NCBI RefSeq assembly: GCF_000741645.1
Contig: NZ_JGZD01000008.1
Coordinates: 1 to 64,000, forward strand
Length of the DNA stretch: 64,000 bases
Source of the DNA: Bifidobacterium minimum
GTDB taxonomy: Bacteria; Actinomycetota; Actinomycetes; Actinomycetales; Bifidobacteriaceae
Reading direction: 5' to 3'
The notes beneath the pieces are model-generated. The model did no database searches. It saw only the letters and a list, made by a program, of their open reading frames with translations, and was not told the origin of the DNA. The position numbers were made by a program, and so were the translations under genes. Below are positions 15,855-23,034 of this stretch, piece by piece; within the stretch, counting starts at the first letter, position 1, and the number at the start of each line of letters is the position of its first letter.

Positions 15855-17282
15855 TTATGCCGCTCTGGTCGTGGAGGTCGGCGTGGGGACGCTGGCTGTG
15901 GGCTCCGGGGGAGTCGTCGTCGCATCGTCCGTCATCGTGATGATCGTCGCGATCGTGTCGCCCGTGGCGGATTCGGGGGCGGGTTTCGGCCGTTTGCCGA
16001 ATTCCGAGCAGTAGCGTCGGGCGAGCATGGCGGTGCCCTTGCCGTAGAAGGCGACCAGCTCGGGGGATATCTCGGCTCCCTCGTTGCTTCCCGGTGCCGT
16101 GTTGTGCATATGGTAGAGGAGGGATTGAAAGAGTCCTACTCGACGCATGAGGATGAACGTCGGTATCTCCGCGCGTTCCACGGGATCGAGCGGCCATACG
16201 GACTCGTAGCCGCCCAGGACCTCGGCAAGGACGTCCTGAAGATCCGGGCGATGCTCCATGAATCCCACGATTCCTGCTATGTCGGTCATGTACCACCCAT
16301 AGGCGCAGTCATCGAAGTCCAGAACCGCCAGGGACGTGCCGTCGTCCAGCATGTTGGAGGGGCGCAGGTCGGAATGGATGAGCCCATATCGCCCGCTTGA
16401 GGTGCCATAGGCCTCCAGTCGTCCTCGCATCAGCCGTCGTGCCCTGTCGATCGCCTCGACATCATGGCGGGATAGGGTGCTTGAGCAGTCCCAGTAATGC
16501 GATCCGTAGTAGTTGTTCCACTGCGGGCCGAAGGCCGCCTGCCAGTCCCATGAGGCTCGTTTGGAGATCATCGAGGAGTGGGACGGAGCCCATTCTTCCT
16601 GATTACGGCGCAGAACGGCCGCTATCTCGCCGAGACGACGATAGAGCCTCCTGTCGGAGTCGTTCATCGCGCTGCGGTGGTTTCCCCGATGGCCGAGAAC
16701 GTCGTAGATCGCCGCCGCGCCCCGGACGAGCGGAAAGGTCAGCGAATCGGGAGCCGTGCCCAGGGCGGCGAGCAGCGAGCTCATGGATTCTGTGTCATCG
16801 GTGGAATCGAGGGGTGCGGTTCCCTCAACCCAGCTGAAGCACACGACGTTGCGGTTCTCGGTTATATCGGCCAGATCGTACATGTGGTTCGTGAGGATGG
16901 TCTCCACGAGATTCCCAGCGGTGCTGGCCAGCGGCGTGGCGAGACGAAGATCGGTCGTCTCGTTGAGATGGAGGAGCCATCGCAGTTCGACTTCGATGGA
17001 ATCCCTGTCCGCATAGTCGAGACGATGCACGCGCATCGCGATGCGAGGAAGACCGGAGTCGTGAGGGGGATCAACCCGGAACGTCGCGTTCTCCGTGAGA
17101 TTGAGCAGTCTGAGTGTGCTGCCGTCGGGATATCCCCATAACGGCAGCGCTCGCCGGGCGACGTCATGGAGATGGGCCTCCTGACGTGCGAAGGGAAGAT
17201 CGTTGAACCGCAGCTGCGCGCCGGATCGAGTGTATTTACGGGGTTCATCGTAATCGATGACCATCGTTTCCTCGTCTCGCAT
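15855..17282 (-). CDS. Aminoglycoside-phosphotransferase-fold small-molecule kinase
   Basis: About 475 residues from the ATG at 17282, chosen because GAGGAGA lies 5 nt upstream; an earlier in-frame codon lacks one. The APH catalytic loop is LIHSDLRPSNML (HxDxxxxN, near residue 300) and the metal-binding motif is LDFDDCAYGW (near 320). The family phosphorylates small hydroxyl compounds (choline, homoserine, hydroxylysine, aminoglycosides). With the aminotransferase-fold gene directly downstream and a divergent MFS permease upstream, a route of import, phosphorylation and then elimination or transamination is plausible. The C-terminal 40 residues are a Thr/Pro-rich tail. Antibiotic resistance is less likely given the neighbours. 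Confidence 0.8.
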   Translation of the reverse strand: MRDEETMVIDYDEPRKYTRSGAQLRFNDLPFARQEAHLHDVARRALPLWGYPDGSTLRLLNLTENATFRVDPPHDSGLPRIAMRVHRLDYADRDSIEVELRWLLHLNETTDLRLATPLASTAGNLVETILTNHMYDLADITENRNVVCFSWVEGTAPLDSTDDTESMSSLLAALGTAPDSLTFPLVRGAAAIYDVLGHRGNHRSAMNDSDRRLYRRLGEIAAVLRRNQEEWAPSHSSMISKRASWDWQAAFGPQWNNYYGSHYWDCSSTLSRHDVEAIDRARRLMRGRLEAYGTSSGRYGLIHSDLRPSNMLDDGTSLAVLDFDDCAYGWYMTDIAGIVGFMEHRPDLQDVLAEVLGGYESVWPLDPVERAEIPTFILMRRVGLFQSLLYHMHNTAPGSNEGAEISPELVAFYGKGTAMLARRYCSEFGKRPKPAPESATGDTIATIITMTDDATTTPPEPTASVPTPTSTTRAA

Positions 17283-17622
17283 GCCATCTCCTCTATCGTC
17301 CTGCGTAGACCACCGTCCTGCGTGGGCCACACCTCGGTTCACGATGAATCAGGATTGTTGCCGAAATGTTGAGAGCGTAATAACGATGCTCGCGATCGGT
17401 GCTTGTGCACGGTGTGTCCGTTACCCGCAGGCCGCTTGGGCGAAACGTCGTCGGGAAACACTATCTGCACAGGAGAGCGTTGACGTCGTCCGGGAAGAGT
17501 CCGGAAATCTCGTTCGTTGGGGTCTTCCGGTTCACGGAATCCGTCCACGGTCATGGGCTGGGACGTCGTGGACGGCGAAAGGATTCGTCTGCTTACCGGT
17601 GGAATCCCATCTAAGGAGAGAT
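17283..17622. promoter_or_regulatory. Divergent promoter region between kinase and MFS permease
   Basis: 340 bp with no convincing gene. It must contain the promoters of both divergent transcripts, which supports joint regulation of the kinase/PLP pair and the permease. I could not pick out reliable -35/-10 pairs or an operator. Confidence 0.4.
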
Positions 17623-18975
17623 ATGTCGAACACACTGTCACCCGCGGCGCAAGCGCGAGGCGTTTCGCCATTGCCTGCGCTGGAGTTGGATTCGTCGGAT
17701 GCGGACGATGTGGAAAAGGACCCGACGATGGCGGGACTTCATGAGACCGGTTCGTATACGACCACGGCATACCGGTGGATCGTCCTGGTCAGCGTCGTGC
17801 CGATACTCATGATCACCCAGATGTATTGGCTGACTTTCTCCGCGATCGCGCCGCAATCGCAGGCGTATTATCACACGACGCCGTTGGCGATATCCGCATT
17901 GTCCATGAGCTATATGGTTGCCTTCGTCGTGTTCACGCTTCCCGCGTCCCTTCTGGCCGATAGGCGGGGTCTGCGTGCGTGCTTCCTGATCGGCGCGCTG
18001 ATCACCGCCGTCTTTGGCGTGATGCGTGGGTATGTGGCGTCCAGTTTTCCGCTGGTGGTCGTCAGCCAGCTGGGTCTGGCCGTGGCACAGCCGTTCGTGG
18101 TGAATCCCATTACGAAGCTCGCCGCGCAATGGTTCCCCGTCGACGAGCGCGCCACCGTGTCGGGTATCGGTTCGGTGGCGGGGTATGTCGGGCTGGCCGT
18201 GGCCATGGTCGTCACGCCGATGATGCATGATGCTCTGGGAATGGAGGGGATGCTGCAGGCGATGGGATGGATGGCCGTCATCGTGGGTCTTCCCGTTGTC
18301 TTTCTGCTCCGTGAAAGACCGGATCGGCCTGCGGGCCCTAGTGTTCCCGATGATGGTCGGTTCTCCATTCGGGACGTCTGGGGGCTGCGTGCGAACCGTA
18401 ATTTCGTCATGCTGCTCGTCATCGTGATGATCGCGTTGGGGGCCTTCAACGCCGTGCTCACCTGCCTGTCCGACATGCTTCTGGCCCGTGGGATCGATTC
18501 CGAACTGGCGGGTGTGGTCGGCGCGGTGATCATCGTCGCCGGCATCGTGGGCGGAGTCGTCTACCCGCTTCTATCCGACAAGGCCGGACGCCGCCGACCG
18601 TTCATCATTCTGGCGACCGCGGCATCCCTGCTGCCTCTGGTCGGACTGTTCTTCCTCGGGTCGTTTCCACTTCTCATCGTCTGCGCCGCGGTCGCCGGAT
18701 TCCTTCTTATGGGTGCCGGGCCGCTGATATTCGAGTACGGCACCGAGGAGGGCTATCCGGTTCCGGAGGGCACGACCTATGGGCTGATGATGGCGTCGGG
18801 CCAGATCAGCGGATTGGTGTTCATCCTGATGGTGTACGGACTCCAGGGTGCGCTTTTCGGCGATGATTCGATGACGCTGCCCATGCTGCTGCTTATGGCG
18901 GTGATGCTCGTCGCCACCCTTATGGCGCTGCGCGTCAGGGAGTCGCGGATCGTTGGCATGCCTGGTGCGCGGTAG
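17623..18975 (+). CDS. MFS permease, probable uptake partner of the kinase/PLP enzyme pair
   Basis: 450 residues starting at an ATG with AAGGAGAG 3 nt upstream. There are about 12 membrane segments after a 50-residue polar N-terminus. The loop between helices 2 and 3 carries motif A (ASLLADRRGLRACFLIG), and NPITKLAAQWFPVDERATVSGIGS resembles the FLVCR/DIRC2-type and related small-metabolite MFS proteins. It is transcribed divergently from the APH-type kinase, suggesting that it imports their substrate. The substrate cannot be named from sequence. Confidence 0.85.
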   Translation: MSNTLSPAAQARGVSPLPALELDSSDADDVEKDPTMAGLHETGSYTTTAYRWIVLVSVVPILMITQMYWLTFSAIAPQSQAYYHTTPLAISALSMSYMVAFVVFTLPASLLADRRGLRACFLIGALITAVFGVMRGYVASSFPLVVVSQLGLAVAQPFVVNPITKLAAQWFPVDERATVSGIGSVAGYVGLAVAMVVTPMMHDALGMEGMLQAMGWMAVIVGLPVVFLLRERPDRPAGPSVPDDGRFSIRDVWGLRANRNFVMLLVIVMIALGAFNAVLTCLSDMLLARGIDSELAGVVGAVIIVAGIVGGVVYPLLSDKAGRRRPFIILATAASLLPLVGLFFLGSFPLLIVCAAVAGFLLMGAGPLIFEYGTEEGYPVPEGTTYGLMMASGQISGLVFILMVYGLQGALFGDDSMTLPMLLLMAVMLVATLMALRVRESRIVGMPGAR

Positions 18976-19041
18976 CCGGAAGGTCCGGGTCTGTCGTGCG
19001 GTTCCGCGACCGGTTTTTACGCGAATCTTTTCCGTAAATTC

Positions 19042-19082
19042 CACGGGGGCGGCGCCATCGGTATGATGACTCCGCCCCCGTG
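19042..19082. terminator. Hairpin between convergent MFS and ABC-transporter genes
   Basis: An 11-bp GC-rich stem (19042-19052 with 19072-19082) around a 19-nt loop lies between the MFS stop at 18975 and the solute-binding-protein stop at 19097. It is placed to serve both convergent transcripts. No U-tract is present. Confidence 0.4.
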
Positions 19083-19096
19083 ATTCGGTATGGCGA

Positions 19097-19930
19097 TTAT
19101 TCGATGATGACGTCGTCCGCCTTGATGTCACTGGTGAAGGATGGCGCCAGTTCCGTGTCGTACGCCTCCTTGAAGAATCCGGCCGTGGTCAGCTTCTTGA
19201 TCTCCTTGTTCGTCCAGGCGAGCAGGCTGGCGTTGCCCTTGCGCACCGCGGGGGCGATGGTCGACTCGTCGCCGAGCGTTTTGATGCCCACCGTGTATCC
19301 GGAGTTGTCCTTCGCCCAGGCGTACAGGTACGTGTTGTCGTCGGCGAGCGCGGCTACGCGTCCATCCTTGAAGGCTTGGAACTGCTGGGTTTTGGAATCG
19401 TATTTCTTCAGTTCGACGTTGGGATAGTTCTGCGTGAAGTAGGTCTCCGCTGTCGTTCCCTTGGTCACGGCCAGGGCCTTGCCGTCAAGCTGCTTGGCGC
19501 TGGTGATCGTCGCGCTGGTGGGCGAAACCACGCCGATGGACACCTTCATGTAGGGGCTGGCGAAATCGACGACCTCCTTGCGTTCGTCGGTGACGGTGAA
19601 GTTCGCCAGAACCAGATCGACCTTGTTCGATTTGAGGGAGTCGACGCGGCCGTCGGCGTTGACCTGCACCCAGGTGACTTTGACGCCGAGGTCCTTGGCG
19701 ATGCGTTTTCCGAGCGCCACGTCATAGCCGGCCCGGGTTCCGTCGTTCTTGACGTAGCCATAGGGGGGCAGATCGCCGAAGGTGGCGATGCGGATGGTTC
19801 CGGCCTTTTTTATCTGCTCGACGGTCGATCCCTGCTGCGTCCCGTCGGAGGACGATGATCCGCAGGCGGCGAGCGACGCCGCGGTGACGATGGCGAGTGC
19901 TCCGGCGAGGATCTTCTTGATGGTTGTCAT
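19097..19930 (-). CDS. Polar amino-acid ABC transporter, solute-binding lipoprotein
   Basis: 277 residues. The lipobox is LAAC with Cys 23 (MTTIKKILAGALAIVTAASL, then AACGSSSSDG). The rest is a family-3 periplasmic-type binding domain (GTIRIATFGDLPPYGYVKNDG, TRAGYDVALGKRIAKDLG, VDLVLANFTVTDERKEVVDFASPY). YVKNDGTRAGYDVALGKRIA is the usual ligand-pocket entry. It is the last gene of a minus-strand operon with ATPase and fused permease, 170 bp after the ATPase stop. Polar amino acids such as Glu, Gln or Cys are the likely ligands; which one is not clear. Confidence 0.92.
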   Translation of the reverse strand: MTTIKKILAGALAIVTAASLAACGSSSSDGTQQGSTVEQIKKAGTIRIATFGDLPPYGYVKNDGTRAGYDVALGKRIAKDLGVKVTWVQVNADGRVDSLKSNKVDLVLANFTVTDERKEVVDFASPYMKVSIGVVSPTSATITSAKQLDGKALAVTKGTTAETYFTQNYPNVELKKYDSKTQQFQAFKDGRVAALADDNTYLYAWAKDNSGYTVGIKTLGDESTIAPAVRKGNASLLAWTNKEIKKLTTAGFFKEAYDTELAPSFTSDIKADDVIIE

Positions 19931-20100
19931 GGTTGTTTCTACCTTCTTTTTCTTCTTCTCTGGTTTGTCACGTCTGGTTTGTCGGGGCCGTGCTTTGTCG
20001 GGTCCGGTTCTGTCCGATCCGCTTTGCCGGTCCTGATGGTCTGCCGTCGCCTGATCGTCTGATGACTCCTGCTGGTCTGCCGCAGCCTGATCTCCGCGGA

Positions 20101-20937
20101 CTAGTCGTCGGCTATGGGCGCCATGCTTTCCAGGAATCCCCGTGCGCGGTCGGTGCGGGGATCGGTGAAGAAATCATGCGCCGAGCCGCGTTCGAGTATG
20201 GTGCCGTCGTCCAGGAACATCACCGTGTCGGCGACCCGTCGTGCGAATTCCAGCTCATGCGTGACGACGATCATGGTCATATGACGTCCGGCAAGCCGCA
20301 GCATGAGCTCGAGAACCTCGCGGACCATCTCCGGATCCAACGAGGCCGTGACCTCGTCGAACAGCATGAGCCGGGGGTTCATGGCAAGCGCTCGCACGAT
20401 GGCGATGCGCTGTTTCTGACCTCCCGACAGTTCGCGTGGATAGGCGTTCCGGTATTCCGTGAGACGCACGTCCTTCAGCAGCGCGTCCATCTGCCGCTCG
20501 ACATCGGCCTTCGGCCTTTTCTGCACCTTGAGCGGGGCGAGACGGATGTTCTCGGCGACGGTGAGGTTGGGAAAGAGGTCGTAGCTCTGGAACACCATGC
20601 CGATGGAGTTCCGCAGACGTCGCCATTCCTTCTCGCTGGACGTGTCGACGGGGGAGCCGTCGAAGATGATGTCGCCGCCCTGGATCGTCTCCAGCCCGTT
20701 AAGGCATCGGATGAGGGTGGATTTCCCTGATCCCGAGGGGCCGAGGAGGACGACGACGCCGCCTTCGGGCACGTCGAAGCTTACGTCGTGGAGAACCTCA
20801 TGGTCCCCGTACGATTTGGAGAGATGCCGGACGGACAGAAGAACGGGGGTCTCGTCGGTTTTCGCCTTGCCCGCGCCGGTTGTTGCGGGCGTATCTGGTG
20901 TGGTGGGCGTACCGGTCGTGACGGGTGAATCAGCCAT
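20101..20937 (-). CDS. Polar amino-acid ABC transporter ATP-binding protein (GlnQ-like)
   Basis: 278 residues. Walker A is GPSGSGKST (66-74), the Q-loop is in IGMVFQSYDLFPNLTV, the signature is LSGGQKQRIAIVRALA, Walker B is RLMLFDEVTASLDPE, and the switch His is in IVVTHELEFARRVAD. The 30-residue Thr/Pro-rich N-terminal extension is unusual for this family. The start overlaps the 3' end of the permease gene by 8 bp, so the two are translationally coupled. Confidence 0.93.
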   Translation of the reverse strand: MADSPVTTGTPTTPDTPATTGAGKAKTDETPVLLSVRHLSKSYGDHEVLHDVSFDVPEGGVVVLLGPSGSGKSTLIRCLNGLETIQGGDIIFDGSPVDTSSEKEWRRLRNSIGMVFQSYDLFPNLTVAENIRLAPLKVQKRPKADVERQMDALLKDVRLTEYRNAYPRELSGGQKQRIAIVRALAMNPRLMLFDEVTASLDPEMVREVLELMLRLAGRHMTMIVVTHELEFARRVADTVMFLDDGTILERGSAHDFFTDPRTDRARGFLESMAPIADD

Positions 20938-22324
20938 TGTTGCGCTCCTTGGCTCGACGTTCCAGGCTCTGTGCGAGTTTGGCCAGAGGCCAGCAGACGA
21001 TGAAGTACAGAAGGAATATGAATCCGTAGACCCAGAACGCGGCGTCCGGATGGGTCATCCGGTTCGCCTCCATGATCTGCTGGCCAACCGTGACCACGTC
21101 GATGACGCTGATCAGCAGCAGAAGGGAGGTGGTTTTGATGACGCGCGTGGCGAGGTTGATGGTCGCGGGAATCATGAGGTTGATCGATTGGGGAAGCCGA
21201 ACATGCCATAGCAGCTGCAGGCCGTTCATGCCCAGCGCCTTGCCCGCATCGATCTGATGGTCGGGGACGGAGGCGAGTGCGCCGCGAACCGTGTCGCTCG
21301 TTTCGGCCGACACCCAGAGTCCGAACGCGACGACCGCGACCGTCGGACCGGACACCTGCGCGTTGAATTCGGCGGGAAGGATGTAGTAGGCGAGGAACAG
21401 CAGCACCAGTGTGGGGATGATTCTGAAGCATTCGAGATAGACCTTCAGAACGGCTCGCACAAGGCGGTTCGGCATGATCCGCAGGGCGCCGAGAACGACC
21501 CCCAACGGGACTCCGACGAGAAGCGCGAGCCCGGCGATGCTGATGGACGTCCACAGGCCGCCCAGAAGACGGGTCAGATTGTCCCCGGCGACGAGCACCG
21601 AGATGCCGGATCCGGTGGAGCCGGCGAGCGACAGAACGTCAGGCAGAACGTCAGAAAGAACGTCAGGCAGAACGGAAGGAAGCACGGCGCACTCTCCTTT
21701 CCAGCAGGTCAGCACAAGCGACAGGGGGATGAGGATGATCGCATAGGCGACGACAAGCTCAAGCAGATACTCGTTCGTGTGGTAGTACATGCCGATGAGG
21801 TCCCGGGCCGTATTGGTGAGCTCGGGCACGGCGATGACGGTGAACACCGACGTCTCCTTGACGATGAAGATGGCGTTCGCGGCGATCGCCGGAACGCTGC
21901 GCGTGAGTCCCTGGGGCAGCGTCACGTAGCGGATCATCTGCGGCACGGACAGTCCCAGCGCCCGCGCCGACTCGGTCTGCACATGCGGGATTCCACCGAA
22001 CCCTCCCCGGAACGCCCCCGACATATACGCCGCTCCGAGGATGGACATGCCCAGAACGGCGCAGAGCTCCGCGCTCAGCCTGACGCCGATCGATGGCAGG
22101 CCGTAGTACATGAAGAACAGTTGGATGAGCAGCGGGGTGTTGCGGAAGAGCTCCTCGACCGCTGCGCTGATCTGCGAGAGCACTGGAACCCGGTATTCGC
22201 GGAATAGGGCCATGACCAGACCAAGAACGGTCGCGAGGACGATGCTGATGGCCGACAGGCGCAGCGTGACCACGAAGGCACGTCCGAACAGCGGCAGGCT
22301 TTCGGCGATGACGCTCCAGTCCAT
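20930..22324 (-). CDS. Fused double permease of a polar amino-acid ABC transporter
   Basis: 464 residues from the ATG at 22324 (AGAGGGAC just upstream). Two HisM/GlnP-like permease domains follow each other in one frame. The first is about 1-215 (MDWSVIAESLPLFGRAFVVT, with EAA loop ESARALGLSVPQMIRYVTLPQ). The second is about 255-464 (GGLWTSISIAGLALLVGVPL, with EAA loop DAGKALGMNGLQLLWHVRLPQS). They normally come as two separate subunits. The linker between them (VLPSVLPDVLSDVLPDVLS) is encoded by imperfect 15-bp tandem repeats at about 21625-21685. Fusion fixes the 1:1 stoichiometry of the membrane pair. Confidence 0.88.
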   Translation of the reverse strand: MDWSVIAESLPLFGRAFVVTLRLSAISIVLATVLGLVMALFREYRVPVLSQISAAVEELFRNTPLLIQLFFMYYGLPSIGVRLSAELCAVLGMSILGAAYMSGAFRGGFGGIPHVQTESARALGLSVPQMIRYVTLPQGLTRSVPAIAANAIFIVKETSVFTVIAVPELTNTARDLIGMYYHTNEYLLELVVAYAIILIPLSLVLTCWKGECAVLPSVLPDVLSDVLPDVLSLAGSTGSGISVLVAGDNLTRLLGGLWTSISIAGLALLVGVPLGVVLGALRIMPNRLVRAVLKVYLECFRIIPTLVLLFLAYYILPAEFNAQVSGPTVAVVAFGLWVSAETSDTVRGALASVPDHQIDAGKALGMNGLQLLWHVRLPQSINLMIPATINLATRVIKTTSLLLLISVIDVVTVGQQIMEANRMTHPDAAFWVYGFIFLLYFIVCWPLAKLAQSLERRAKERNNG

Positions 22325-22815
22325 GTCCCTCTCTATCCCCTCTTTCTTGGCCGGTCCGGTGTGGTCTGTTGTGGTCTGCTGTCGTCGACGGTGTTGGTTG
22401 TCGGCTGTGGCAGACGGTGCTGTTAGTGCTGCCGGTGCTGTCCGTCCGTGGCCGCTCGATTCTCCGTGGTCGTGCGGCAACGTTGGATCAGTCCAGAAAC
22501 GCCCCCCAGTAAGACTAATGGCTTTTGGAGACCTGTGCCGACGGATGGACAATGGATGGGAGGAAGGACGCGCGGGGACTGGACTGGCGATAGATCCGGA
22601 AAGAGGCAGGTCCGGGCGACGATCTCTTTCATCCGTACGCGATAGCGGCTCATTGGCGGCAGACCTTTATGACCTCAGGTTATGCCCGGTCATTACCGAT
22701 ATGTATGGCCGCATTGTGGCGGTGGGGGTGGGGGGAGTGTGTTCGTATAGTCGGTGGCGGAGAGTCAGCATTTCCTCTTATACTGAGTGTGTCATTCAGG
22801 TGTGATTGCTTAGAT
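22325..22815. other. Gene-free interval upstream of the ABC operon and the cas region
   Basis: 490 bp with no supported gene. It holds the promoter of the minus-strand ABC operon and, at the right end, a TATACT hexamer (22779-22784) that could be the -10 of a transcript into the pseudo-array at 22816. GTGCTG-type short repeats lie at 22410-22440. I recognise no riboswitch. Confidence 0.4.
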
Positions 22816-22893
22816 TTGTGCGCCGCACTCGCGGTGGTGAACCTGTTGAGGAGTTCATTCTGATGGCATGCCCCGCACTCGCGGGGTTTTAGT
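22816..22893 (+). ncRNA. Miniature pseudo-CRISPR upstream of cas3, candidate creR-type guide RNA
   Basis: Two degenerate copies of the array repeat lie in array orientation. Copy 1 (22816-22843) matches at 22 of 28 positions, including an unbroken CCGCACTCGCGG core. Its two stem changes (C7 to G, G20 to U) still form a G-U pair, and its 3' end GGTGAACC resembles the crRNA handle GATGATCC. Copy 2 (22866-22893) has 18 identical consecutive bases in the stem-loop and then diverges. The 22-nt pseudo-spacer (22844-22865) begins TGTTGAGGAGTT; the cas promoter carries TGTTGAAGAGTT at 22921-22932, preceded by CAA. Known creR RNAs guide Cascade to cas promoters with partial complementarity and so repress without cleavage. 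Assigning this element to that class is inference from layout and sequence match. Confidence 0.7.
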
Positions 22894-22922
22894 TTATAGA
22901 TGTAAGATTATCGATATCAATG

Positions 22923-22951
22923 TTGAAGAGTTAAGAACCTAGGTATATACT
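22923..22951 (+). promoter_or_regulatory. Predicted cas operon promoter overlapping the pseudo-spacer target
   Basis: TTGAAG (22923-22928) and TATACT (22946-22951) are separated by 17 bp, a good sigma-70-type pair. The start site would be near 22958, giving a leader of about 77 nt before cas3. The target of the pseudo-spacer (22921-22932) covers the -35 box exactly, so bound Cascade would block RNA polymerase. Confidence 0.65.
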
Positions 22952-23034
22952 CAACGGCGTCGGAGGGGTTCCGATTACGGCGTGGGGGACCCAAGACAGG
23001 TTGTCTTTGGGGCCGCATTATTAAGGGGGTTGCT

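Noticed and set aside
22816-22893. Reading the two repeats upstream of cas3 as an ordinary short CRISPR array
   Set aside because: The spacing is 22 nt instead of 33, both repeats are decayed, there is no leader, and the guide matches the adjacent promoter. A regulatory pseudo-array fits better.
22894-23034. A CreT-like toxin gene beside the pseudo-array
   Set aside because: I looked for a tiny open frame with a ribosome-binding site between the pseudo-array and cas3, as in CreTA modules, and found none convincing.
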